From an uncultured Eubacteriales bacterium (GTDB taxonomy: Bacteria > Bacillota > Clostridia > Oscillospirales > Oscillospiraceae), in assembly GCA_902461475.1 (NCBI GenBank), contig CABPXX010000063.1, forward strand, positions 1 through 7,089: a stretch of DNA of 7,089 nucleotides, written 5' to 3'. Both the position numbers and the translations under genes were made by a program. Positions 1 to 6,278 of the stretch are shown piece by piece; position 1 is the first letter of the stretch; every line of letters begins with the position of its first letter. The notes below the pieces were generated by a model. That model did not search any database. It saw only the letters and a program-made list of their open reading frames with translations, and was not told where the DNA came from.

Positions 1-1330
1 CATACCGACGCCGACCGCCCCGGCGCATGGGCCGGATGAAGATCAGGTACACCACCAGAGCCAGGATGAGCACCACGGCCAGGATGACCAGCAGCTTCAC
101 CCACCAAAGGGCCCAGGTGTCCGAGATGACCTTCATGGTGTACTGGAAGTCCGAGCGGGCCACATCATCGGTGGCCACCATGTCCAGGGAACCGTAGTTG
201 ATGCCGTTGTAGATCAGGGAGACGCTGCCCACCACTTGTCCCTTTTGAATGGGGGCCTCCAGACTTTCGGGCAGGTCCATCACCAGCTCCGCCTTGGTGG
301 GGTCGTATTCCGGCACCGTGGCCTCAATGGAGCCCACGGGCTGGACCAACACGTGGCCGGTGTCGGCAGACAGGGTGACGGGGACTTCCCGGATGACGTT
401 CTCTGAGGTCTCGCTGAGCAGTGTGGTGCGAGTGAAGTTGTCAAAGGCCCACTCCAGCAGACGAGAGCTCTCGCTGAAGGAGTAGAAGTGCCAGTTGCCC
501 GACTCGTCCTGGGCGTATTCCGAGCCCAGTACCACGCAGTAGAAGGTGCGGCCCTGCTCGTCGGTGGCGGCGGAGGCCAGACAGCGGCCTGCCTCCTCGG
601 TGTACCCGGTCTTGATGCCGATGGCCTTGGAGTAGGTCACACCGGACACATACCAGTTGCTGATCAGGGCGTTGGTGCTGTGGAGAATCCGGGGCTCCGA
701 GACCTTGTTGGTGGGCTCCAGGGTGTAGGTGGGGGTGGAGACGATTTCGCGGAAAATCTCGTACTCCATAGCGGCGGAGGCCATGAGGTAGATGTCATAG
801 GCGGTGGTGTAGTGGTCGGGATCGTGGAGACCGTGGGGGTTGGCAAAGTGGGTGCCTGTCATGCCCAGGTCTTCCGCAGTCTCATTCATGCGCTCCACAA
901 AGGCCTCTTCCGAGCCGCACAGGGCTTCGGCCAGAATGTTACAGGCCTCATTGCCTGACGGCACCAGATCGCAGTACAGCAGCTGCTCGATGGTGAGCAC
1001 CTCGCCCTCCACAATGCCGGCGGTGGAGCTGCCTTCAGGCAGGGTCACCGCCTCCTTGGAGGCTGTTACCTGAGTCTCCAGGGTGAGCTCTCCGGCGTCA
1101 ATGGCCCGGAGGACCACCAGGGTGGTCATGATCTTGGTGACCGAGGCGGGATATCGTTTTTCATAGGCGTTGTAGTCGTACAAGACCTCGTTGTTGTCCC
1201 CGTCCACCACAATGGCGGCGGTGCAGTGGGGCTGCGGGTCGTCCAGAGCGAAGGCGGCGGGCAGACACAGAGAAAGGGTGAGAACAAGAGCTGTGGCCAG
1301 AGCCGCAGCGCGGCGAATGTATTTTTTCAT
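1..1330 (-). CDS. D-alanyl-D-alanine carboxypeptidase (peptidase S11, DacA/DacF type), C-terminus off the left edge
   Basis: Exported penicillin-binding protein that trims the terminal D-Ala from peptidoglycan pentapeptides at the outer face of the membrane. It is open to the left edge, with 443 residues visible. Residues 1-28 form a signal peptide (basic start, hydrophobic core, AFA cleavage site). The three family motifs are present: PASVTK with the nucleophile Ser63 and Lys66, SGN at 125-127, and KTG at 240-242 inside IKTGYT. A PBP5 C-terminal beta domain fits about 297-390. A membrane helix spans about 411-432, followed by an Arg-rich cytoplasmic tail (MRRGGRRRY). That layout matches DacF-type enzymes of Firmicutes, so few residues should be missing. 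The ATG at 1330-1328 has a GGAGAA ribosome binding site at 1340-1335. The gene is transcribed divergently from the ComEA/two-component unit. Family assignment is firm; which paralogue it is cannot be settled here. The mature part has six cysteines (36, 120, 130, 138, 250, 265). Confidence 0.95.
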   Translation of the reverse strand, partial: MKKYIRRAAALATALVLTLSLCLPAAFALDDPQPHCTAAIVVDGDNNEVLYDYNAYEKRYPASVTKIMTTLVVLRAIDAGELTLETQVTASKEAVTLPEGSSTAGIVEGEVLTIEQLLYCDLVPSGNEACNILAEALCGSEEAFVERMNETAEDLGMTGTHFANPHGLHDPDHYTTAYDIYLMASAAMEYEIFREIVSTPTYTLEPTNKVSEPRILHSTNALISNWYVSGVTYSKAIGIKTGYTEEAGRCLASAATDEQGRTFYCVVLGSEYAQDESGNWHFYSFSESSRLLEWAFDNFTRTTLLSETSENVIREVPVTLSADTGHVLVQPVGSIEATVPEYDPTKAELVMDLPESLEAPIQKGQVVGSVSLIYNGINYGSLDMVATDDVARSDFQYTMKVISDTWALWWVKLLVILAVVLILALVVYLIFIRPMRRGGRRRY

Positions 1331-1349
1331 AGGATTCTCCAATCATCTA

Positions 1350-1358
1350 TGTTATAAT
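1350..1358 (+). promoter_or_regulatory. Putative extended -10 promoter for the comEA/two-component unit
   Basis: The plus strand shows TG, one base, then a perfect TATAAT (TG 1350-1351, box 1353-1358). No recognisable -35 lies 16-18 nt upstream; that position falls at the start codon of the divergent gene. Extended -10 promoters can work without a good -35. A start near 1365 would give a leader of roughly 97 nt to the ATG at 1462. It would also overlap the 5' end of the divergent carboxypeptidase transcript by roughly 30 nt. It could be a chance AT-rich match. Confidence 0.45.
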
Positions 1359-1373
1359 GTGGGGGCAGACGAT

Positions 1374-1409
1374 GGGCTAAGCCCTGCTGTAACAGAAATA
1401 CTATAGCAG
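1374..1409. repeat. Adjacent inverted repeats between the divergent promoters
   Basis: Two inverted repeats touch each other here. GGGCT-A-AGCCC (1374-1384) is perfect with a one-base centre. CTGCTGTA (1384-1391) pairs with TATAGCAG (1402-1409) across a 10-nt spacer with a single G/T mismatch. The second overlaps the -10 box of the carboxypeptidase promoter and lies just downstream of the predicted plus-strand start. A regulator-binding site or a leader hairpin would both fit; neither is demonstrated. Confidence 0.4.
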
Positions 1410-1428
1410 AAATCGGACGAAAACGCAA
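1400..1428 (-). promoter_or_regulatory. Putative promoter of the D,D-carboxypeptidase gene
   Basis: Read on the minus strand, there is a -35-like TTGCGT (1428-1423), a 17-nt spacer and a -10 box TATAGT (1405-1400, five of six consensus bases) preceded by TG one base upstream (extended -10, TGC at 1408-1406). Transcription would start near 1393, giving a leader of about 60 nt before the ATG at 1330. The -35 box is weak, but the extended -10 compensates. This is the best minus-strand match I found in the divergent region. Confidence 0.6.
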
Positions 1429-1461
1429 CCAAAGCCACGGGAAAAAAGAGGAGGTTCCGGC

Positions 1462-1803
1462 ATGAAGTACATAGGCCGTATCCTTTGCCTGGTGCTGTGC
1501 GGGATGCTCCTGGCCACGGTGTCTGTTTGGCTCATGCGACAGGGGCGCATTGAGACCTTGGAGCTGCGCCCAGGCCCCCAGTCCGGGGTGGAGTTTACCG
1601 GACTGGACCGGGGCAAAGTGAACATCAATCTGGCCACCCAGGAGCAGCTGGAGGAGTTGCCTGGCATTGGTCCGGCACTGGCCAAAGCTATCGTGCGCTA
1701 CCGGGACATCCACGGCCCTTTTGAGTACCCGGAGCACCTCATTGAGGTGCCGGGTATCAGTGAGAAGATGATGGAGACCCTGTTGGATTTGATTGCGGTG
1801 TAA
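1462..1803 (+). CDS. comEA: ComEA-family helix-hairpin-helix DNA-binding protein, short form
   Basis: A 113-residue membrane-anchored protein. Residues 7-25 are hydrophobic after a basic start, acting as an anchor or an uncleaved signal. A charged linker follows, then a C-terminal ComEA-type DNA-binding domain (about 53-112). This opens with the family signature VNINLATQEQL and contains two helix-hairpin-helix motifs, LPGIGPALAKAI (66-77) and VPGISEKMMETL (96-107). ComEA binds incoming double-stranded DNA at the cell surface during transformation, and the helix-hairpin-helix contacts the phosphate backbone. Bacillus ComEA is about 200 residues with an SLBB domain before the DNA-binding part; that domain is absent here and the domain spacing is compressed. 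No comEC or comEB follows; the next gene is a response regulator 17 nt downstream, suggesting co-transcription. The start is supported by AGGAGG at 1449-1454, 7 nt before the ATG. The family is clear; a role in DNA uptake is inferred, and another DNA-binding job at the membrane is possible. Confidence 0.85.
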   Translation: MKYIGRILCLVLCGMLLATVSVWLMRQGRIETLELRPGPQSGVEFTGLDRGKVNINLATQEQLEELPGIGPALAKAIVRYRDIHGPFEYPEHLIEVPGISEKMMETLLDLIAV

Positions 1804-1820
1804 CATAGGGAGGGAATGAC

Positions 1821-2516
1821 ATGCCCAAGATACTGGTGGTGGACGACGAGCGTCTGCTGGTGAAGGGTATCAAATTTAACTTGGAAAATGAAGGATATGA
1901 GGTGGAGACGGGCAGCGACGGAGAAGAGGCGGTGGAACTGGCCCGGACCGGACGGTTTGACCTGATTATTTTGGACCTGATGATGCCCAAAATCGACGGT
2001 TTACAGGCGTGCATGAAGATTCGGGAATTCTCCAACGTGCCCATCATCATGCTCACCGCCAAGGGCGAGGATGCGGACAAGATTATGGGCTTTGAGTGCG
2101 GCGCGGACGACTACATCACCAAGCCCTTTAACATTTTGGAGCTGAAGGCCCGGATTCGGGCCCTGCTGCGCCGGGCTGGCACCTCCACCCAGCAGAAAAA
2201 GCATACCAACTGCCTGGTTCACGGGGCCATTACCCTGGATTTGGACCAGCGGGTGGCCCGTCGGGACGGGCATCCGGTGGAGCTCACCGCCAAGGAGTTT
2301 GACCTCATGGAGCTGCTCATGCGCAATCCTGGCCGGGTGTACAGCCGGGAAAACCTGCTGAATGTGGTGTGGGGCTACGAGTACGTGGGCGAGTTTCGCA
2401 CCGTGGACGTGCACATCCGCCGTCTGCGGGAGAAGCTGGAGCCCGACCCCGCCAACCCCACCCACATCCTCACCAAGTGGGGCGTGGGCTACTACCTGAG
2501 CAGTGAGTGCCCATGA
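1821..2516 (+). CDS. OmpR/PhoB-family response regulator (WalR/PhoP-like)
   Basis: A 231-residue transcription factor of usual family length. The receiver domain (about 3-115) has the acidic pocket Asp8/Asp9, phospho-acceptor Asp52 (in ILDLMMP), switch residues Thr79 and Tyr98, and Lys101 followed by cis-Pro102 (TKPF). The C-terminal winged-helix DNA-binding domain (about 134-228) carries the typical LTAKEFDLMELLM stretch, the recognition-helix segment RTVDVHIRRLREKLE and the closing wing GVGYYL. All phosphorylation residues are intact, so it should be a functional activator or repressor. The ATG at 1821 follows AGGGAGGG (1807-1814) by 6 nt. Its stop overlaps the kinase start by 4 nt (ATGA), which implies translational coupling and makes the kinase its cognate partner. 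The exact subfamily (WalR, PhoP, ResD or MtrA-like) cannot be fixed by eye. Confidence 0.95.
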   Translation: MPKILVVDDERLLVKGIKFNLENEGYEVETGSDGEEAVELARTGRFDLIILDLMMPKIDGLQACMKIREFSNVPIIMLTAKGEDADKIMGFECGADDYITKPFNILELKARIRALLRRAGTSTQQKKHTNCLVHGAITLDLDQRVARRDGHPVELTAKEFDLMELLMRNPGRVYSRENLLNVVWGYEYVGEFRTVDVHIRRLREKLEPDPANPTHILTKWGVGYYLSSECP

Positions 2517-4003
2517 GACAGGTGTGGAAGCAGTGGCGGCAGCGGGCCCGCCGGGAGAATCGGGAGGTCAAGGCGGGAGAGGTCCCCTTCTTCCACAGCC
2601 TACAGGGCAAGTATGTGGCCACCTATCTGCTGTTGGTGGTGGCCATTGTGCTGGTGCTCAACACCTACCCTTTGATTATGGCCCAGAACATGGTGTTTTC
2701 AGCCAAGGAGGCCTCGCTGAAACGACAGGCCCTGGCCATCGGCAGCGCCCTGGCGGTGTCGGAGGTGCTCACTGAGGACGGCGTGGCCCAGGCTATGGAG
2801 CTGCTGGACGATATGCAGGGTACCCGGGTACTGGTGACCAACGAGTCCGGACTCATCCTCTATGACAGCTCTACCCTGGAAAAGCGCACCGGAGACTATG
2901 CCATCACCGCTGAGGTGGTCAAGGCCCTGCGGGGGGAGGACGTGTGCCGGTCCGAGTATCGGCAGGGGGCGTTCCGCACCCGTGTGGCTGTCCCCACGGT
3001 GTACCGTGGTGTCACCTTGGGGGCGGTGTACCTCTATGAATACGACACGGAGCAGGCGGAGGTGCTGCTGTCCATCCAGTCCACCCTGCGGTACATCTCA
3101 GTGGTAATCTGTGTGGTGGCTTTGGTGGTTGCCCTCATTCTGTCCAAAGCCCTCACCCGCAATACCTCCCGATTGCTTGGGGGTATCCGCTCGGTGCGGG
3201 AGGGCGAGTACAACCACCGCATCGAGGTAAAGGGCAAGGACGAGATGGCCCAGCTGGCCATGGAGTTCAACGAGCTCACCGACCGCTTGCAGACCATTGA
3301 GGAGGTGCGGCGGCGGTTTGTCTCGGATGCCTCTCACGAGCTGAAAACCCCCTTGGCCTCCATCCGGCTGCTGGCCGACTCCATCTTGCAAAATAGCTCG
3401 GTGGACATGGAGACGGTGCGGGAGTTCGTCTCTGACATCGGGGAGGAGGCTGACCGTCTCACCCGCATCAGCCAGCGCCTGCTGGCCCTCAGCCGCCTGG
3501 ATGCCCGACTCCAGCGGGAGCGGGTGCCGGTGGACGTGGGCCAGGTGGTGGAAAAGGTGGGGCATATGCTGCTGCCTCTGGCCCATTCTGCCCAGGTGGA
3601 GCTGCGGTACCAGCTCCAGCCCCACTGCATGGTGCTGGCCACCCAGGACGACTTGTACCAGGTGGCCTTTAACTTGATGGAAAACGCTGTGAAGTACAAT
3701 CAGCCCGGGGGCTCTGTCACCGTGGAAGTGGCCCGGGAGGAATACTGGATTACCCTGACGGTGCAGGACACCGGAGTGGGCATCCCGGAGGAGGATCTGC
3801 TGCGGGTGTTCGACCGCTTCTACCGGGTGGACAAGGCCCGGTCCAGAGAGGCGGGGGGCACGGGGCTGGGTCTGTCCATCGCCCGGGACACCGCCCGCCT
3901 CCACGGCGGCGATATCATGGCCCAGCGGGGGCCGGATGGGGTGGGAGCCCGGTTCACCGCCCGATTCCCCCGCATTGTAGAGGAAGGGGGAGAGGAGCAA
4001 TGA
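2513..4003 (+). CDS. Membrane sensor histidine kinase (HAMP, HisKA, HATPase_c)
   Basis: A 496-residue orthodox kinase paired with the preceding regulator. Order: basic cytoplasmic N-terminus (1-32), transmembrane helix 1 (about 34-56), an extracytoplasmic sensor domain of about 135 residues (57-190, possibly a single Cache fold), transmembrane helix 2 (about 194-214), HAMP (about 215-268) and a dimerisation/phosphotransfer domain with His275 in SDASHELKTPL. The ATP-binding domain has the N box ENAVKYN (Asn391), G1 box DTGVGIP (Asp419), F box FDRFYRVD and G2 box GTGLGLS (449-455). All catalytic motifs are intact. WalK-type kinases usually have a PAS domain between HAMP and HisKA; none fits here, because HAMP runs directly into the His helix. 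I chose the ATG at 2513, which overlaps the regulator stop as ATGA, over a GTG two codons upstream. No clear ribosome binding site precedes either, so translation probably depends on coupling. The stop in turn overlaps the lipoprotein start. The ligand is unknown. Confidence 0.95.
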   Translation: MRQVWKQWRQRARRENREVKAGEVPFFHSLQGKYVATYLLLVVAIVLVLNTYPLIMAQNMVFSAKEASLKRQALAIGSALAVSEVLTEDGVAQAMELLDDMQGTRVLVTNESGLILYDSSTLEKRTGDYAITAEVVKALRGEDVCRSEYRQGAFRTRVAVPTVYRGVTLGAVYLYEYDTEQAEVLLSIQSTLRYISVVICVVALVVALILSKALTRNTSRLLGGIRSVREGEYNHRIEVKGKDEMAQLAMEFNELTDRLQTIEEVRRRFVSDASHELKTPLASIRLLADSILQNSSVDMETVREFVSDIGEEADRLTRISQRLLALSRLDARLQRERVPVDVGQVVEKVGHMLLPLAHSAQVELRYQLQPHCMVLATQDDLYQVAFNLMENAVKYNQPGGSVTVEVAREEYWITLTVQDTGVGIPEEDLLRVFDRFYRVDKARSREAGGTGLGLSIARDTARLHGGDIMAQRGPDGVGARFTARFPRIVEEGGEEQ

Positions 4004-4911
4004 GAGGGCGCAGAGTATGGGCGCTGACCTTGGGTTCGGCGCTGCTGGCCTCCCTGATGGGGTGCGGCGGACACCAGAGCCAGAGCGGCCTCAGCCTGTG
4101 GTATACCGCCGATTTGGACCACTGGGACAACGCCACCACAGCCCTGGAGTCCGTTCCGTACACCGGAGAACAGACGGTGCCCGCCCTCATGGAGGCCCTG
4201 CTGGAGGGGACAGGGGAGGACAGCAAGCTGGTCTCTCCCTTCCCCCAGGGCACCGATTTGCAGCAGTGGCAGCAGGATGGGAAGCGGGTGACCGTGGATC
4301 TGTCCTGGCCCTATGGGGACCTGGTGGGCATTGAGCTGACCATGGCCGACTACTGCATCACCCTCACCCTCACCCAGTTGGAGGGGGTGGAGGAGGTGTG
4401 CATCACCGCCAACGGCAGCCAGCTGCCCTACCGGGACCGACAGGTGTTCACCGCCGAAGATGTGATGTTTACCGGGGCGGAGGAGGAGCCGGTGGAAGTG
4501 ACCGCCGCCCTTCATTTTAAGAGGAAGGACAGCCAGGAGCTGGGCTTTGAGTTCCGGGTGTTCCGCCTCATTGAGAGCGATTCGGTGGCCCAGGTGGTGG
4601 TGGAAGCCCTCATTGCTGGGCCTCAGGACGAGGGACTGGAGCGGATTCTGCCCGCTGACCTCAAGGTGCTCTCCGCCCGCCAGGAGGGCAGGGTGTGCTA
4701 TGTGGACCTGTCCGGGGTGTTTTTGGAACAGGTTCCCCAGGAGGAGTGGCAGCAGCAGTTGGTCATCGACTCCCTGGTCAACACCCTGTGCAGCCTGGAA
4801 AATGTGGAGCAAGTTCAGATTTTGGTGGAGGGGCAGCCGCTGGAGTGGTACGGCGATATTTTGGTCACTCAGCCCACCCCGTCCAGCCAGCCCTCCCCAG
4901 ACCCCAGTTGA
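4000..4911 (+). CDS. GerMN-domain lipoprotein (GerM-like), third gene of the two-component unit
   Basis: A 303-residue predicted lipoprotein. Residues 1-21 form a lipoprotein signal with a basic start and a lipobox ending LMGC, so Cys22 would be the lipidated residue; Met at -2 is tolerated but not ideal. Two GerMN repeats follow, about 59-146 (core KRVTVDLSWPYG) and about 198-288 (LIAGPQDEGLERILP, then RVCYVDLSGVF and a final strand VQILVEGQPLEW). The tail is Pro/Ser-rich. Bacillus GerM is a lipoprotein with two GerMN repeats that acts in spore engulfment and germination; actinobacterial LpqB carries GerMN plus a large propeller domain and modulates the MtrB kinase. This protein has the GerM layout but the LpqB genomic position. 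Its ATG overlaps the kinase stop by 4 nt, with purine-rich AGAGGAG just upstream. The likely role is an extracytoplasmic accessory of the kinase. That is inference; a sporulation role is the main alternative. Confidence 0.88.
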   Translation: MRGRRVWALTLGSALLASLMGCGGHQSQSGLSLWYTADLDHWDNATTALESVPYTGEQTVPALMEALLEGTGEDSKLVSPFPQGTDLQQWQQDGKRVTVDLSWPYGDLVGIELTMADYCITLTLTQLEGVEEVCITANGSQLPYRDRQVFTAEDVMFTGAEEEPVEVTAALHFKRKDSQELGFEFRVFRLIESDSVAQVVVEALIAGPQDEGLERILPADLKVLSARQEGRVCYVDLSGVFLEQVPQEEWQQQLVIDSLVNTLCSLENVEQVQILVEGQPLEWYGDILVTQPTPSSQPSPDPS

Positions 4912-4912
4912 G

Positions 4913-4941
4913 TTGACAGGGTTACTTCACTATGCTAAAAT
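4913..4941 (+). promoter_or_regulatory. Near-consensus promoter for metY
   Basis: A perfect -35 TTGACA (4913-4918), a 17-nt spacer and a -10 TAAAAT (4936-4941, five of six) preceded by TG (4933-4934) as an extended -10. The -35 starts 1 nt after the lipoprotein stop codon. A start near 4948 leaves a leader of only about 33 nt before the ATG at 4981, too short for a SAM riboswitch or T-box. An imperfect inverted repeat, AGGGTTA (4918-4924) and TTACCCT (4950-4956), brackets the -10 and could be an operator, though it may be chance. Confidence 0.8.
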
Positions 4942-4980
4942 AACAAAGATTACCCTACCGTTTAGAAAGGAAGCGTTCCC

Positions 4981-6255
4981 ATGAAATTTGATACCAGCTG
5001 TCTCCACGCCGGATATCGGCCCGGAAACGGAGAACCCCGCAACATTCCCATCATCCAGTCCACCACGTTCCGTTATGAGACCAGCGAGGACATGGGAAAG
5101 CTGTTTGATCTGCAGGCCTCCGGGTACTTCTACACCCGGCTGCAAAACCCCACCAGCGATGCCGTGGCCGCCCGCCTGTGTGAGCTGGAGGGAGGCTCTG
5201 CTGCCATGCTCCTGTCCTCTGGCCAGGCTGCCTCCTTCTTCTCTGTGTTCAACATCGCCTCCGCTGGCGACCACGTGGTGTCCTCTGCCACCATCTACGG
5301 CGGTACTTATAACCTGTTTGCGGTGACCATGAAGCGCATGGGCATCGACTTCACCTTCGTGGACCCCGACTGCTCCGAGGAGGAGCTCCAGGCCGCCTTC
5401 CGTCCCAACACCAAGGCCGTGTTCGGCGAAACCATCGCCAACCCCTCTCTGGTGGTGCTGGACATCGAGAAGTTTGCCCGGGTGGCCCACAAAAACGGGG
5501 TGCCCCTCATTGTGGACAACACCTTCGCCACCCCCGCCAACTGCCACCCCTTTGAGTTTGGCGCTGACATTGTCACCCACTCCACCACCAAGTACCTGGA
5601 TGGCCACGCCAACGCCGTGGGCGGCGCCATTGTGGACTCGGGCAACTTCAACTGGGAGGCCCACACCGACAAGTTCCCCGGCCTTACCACCCCCGACGAG
5701 AGCTATCACGGTCTGGTGTACACCCAGGCCTTCGGCCAGGGCGGCGCTTACATCACCAAGTGCGTGGTGCAGCTGATGCGGGACCTGGGCGCCACCCCCG
5801 CCCCCATGAACTCCTACCTGCTGGGCATGGGCATGGAGACCCTGCCCCTGCGCATGGCCAAGCACTGTGCCAACGCCCAGGGCATTGCCGAGTACCTATC
5901 CAACCATGAGAAGGTGGAATGGGTGCGCTATGTGGGCCTGCCCGGTGACCCCTACTATGCCCTGGGCCAGAAATACCTGCCCCACGGCAGCTGTGGCGTG
6001 GTGTCCTTTGGCGTCAAGGGCGGACGGGCCGCCGCCGAGAAGTTTATGGCCGGGCTCAAGCTGTGCTCCATCGCCACCCACGTGGCAGACGCTAAGACCT
6101 GCGTGCTCCACCCCGCCTCCTCCACCCACCGTCAGATGAACGACGAGGAGCTGGTGGCCGCTGGCGTATCCCCCGACCTGATCCGGCTGTCCGTGGGCAT
6201 TGAGGATCTGGACGACCTCATCGCCGACGTGGAGCAGGCTCTGGCGGGCGTATAA
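4981..6255 (+). CDS. metY: O-acetylhomoserine sulfhydrylase (O-acetylhomoserine aminocarboxypropyltransferase)
   Basis: A cytoplasmic PLP enzyme of the Cys/Met metabolism family. It converts O-acetylhomoserine plus sulfide (or methanethiol) to homocysteine (or methionine) and acetate, the direct-sulfhydrylation route to methionine. At 424 residues it matches MetY (about 420-430) rather than cystathionine gamma-synthase or methionine gamma-lyase (about 380-400). Visible features are YTR (51-53), which contacts PLP phosphate from the partner subunit, SSGQAA near 79-84, the PLP-ring aspartate Asp179 in VDNTFATP, and the Schiff-base Lys204 in HSTTKYLDGH. The stretches AVGGAIVDSGNFNW and FPGLTTPDESYHGLVY are characteristic of MetY-type members and belong to the insertion that lengthens them. 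The start has AAAGGAAG (4966-4973) 7 nt upstream. It has its own strong promoter, and codons for Gly, Ala and Pro lean strongly to C-ending forms, consistent with high expression. Substrate preference (sulfide or methanethiol) cannot be read from sequence. Confidence 0.92.
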   Translation: MKFDTSCLHAGYRPGNGEPRNIPIIQSTTFRYETSEDMGKLFDLQASGYFYTRLQNPTSDAVAARLCELEGGSAAMLLSSGQAASFFSVFNIASAGDHVVSSATIYGGTYNLFAVTMKRMGIDFTFVDPDCSEEELQAAFRPNTKAVFGETIANPSLVVLDIEKFARVAHKNGVPLIVDNTFATPANCHPFEFGADIVTHSTTKYLDGHANAVGGAIVDSGNFNWEAHTDKFPGLTTPDESYHGLVYTQAFGQGGAYITKCVVQLMRDLGATPAPMNSYLLGMGMETLPLRMAKHCANAQGIAEYLSNHEKVEWVRYVGLPGDPYYALGQKYLPHGSCGVVSFGVKGGRAAAEKFMAGLKLCSIATHVADAKTCVLHPASSTHRQMNDEELVAAGVSPDLIRLSVGIEDLDDLIADVEQALAGV

Positions 6256-6278
6256 AGAGAGAAAGGAACGTGATTCCC

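Noticed and set aside
488..958. Plus-strand open frame of 156 codons opposite the carboxypeptidase
   Set aside because: The minus strand holds a continuous PBP5-type protein with all three active-site motifs; the plus-strand translation is Gly/Val-rich and featureless.
1350..1404. WalR-box-like hexamers (TGTTAT at 1350-1355; TGTAAC at 1388-1393 followed five bases later by TACTAT)
   Set aside because: The Bacillus WalR site is two TGTWAH hexamers five bases apart. Only single exact half-sites occur, the second half at 1399-1404 matches four of six, and such hexamers arise by chance in AT-rich promoter DNA.
2507..2512. GTG at 2507 as the kinase start
   Set aside because: It would add only two residues and lacks a better ribosome binding site. 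The ATG at 2513 gives the ATGA overlap that is repeated at the next gene junction.
3098..4812. Long minus-strand open frames (about 300 and 330 codons) opposite the kinase and lipoprotein genes
   Set aside because: They lie antisense to genes with intact, recognisable domains, and their translations are low-complexity with many His, Gln, Gly and Leu and no family motifs, as expected for shadows in GC-rich DNA.
4930..5865. Minus-strand open frame of 311 codons opposite metY
   Set aside because: It is antisense to a complete, motif-rich MetY and is Gly/Val/His-rich with no recognisable domain or ribosome binding site.
6270..6278. GTG at 6270 as the nucleotidyltransferase start
   Set aside because: It sits 1-2 nt from the AAGGAA site, too close for initiation. 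The ATG at 6279 is better spaced and begins immediately before the GlmU-like first strand.
6256..6278. A terminator or promoter between metY and the nucleotidyltransferase
   Set aside because: The gap is 23 nt and contains only the ribosome binding site; no hairpin or -10/-35 pair fits.
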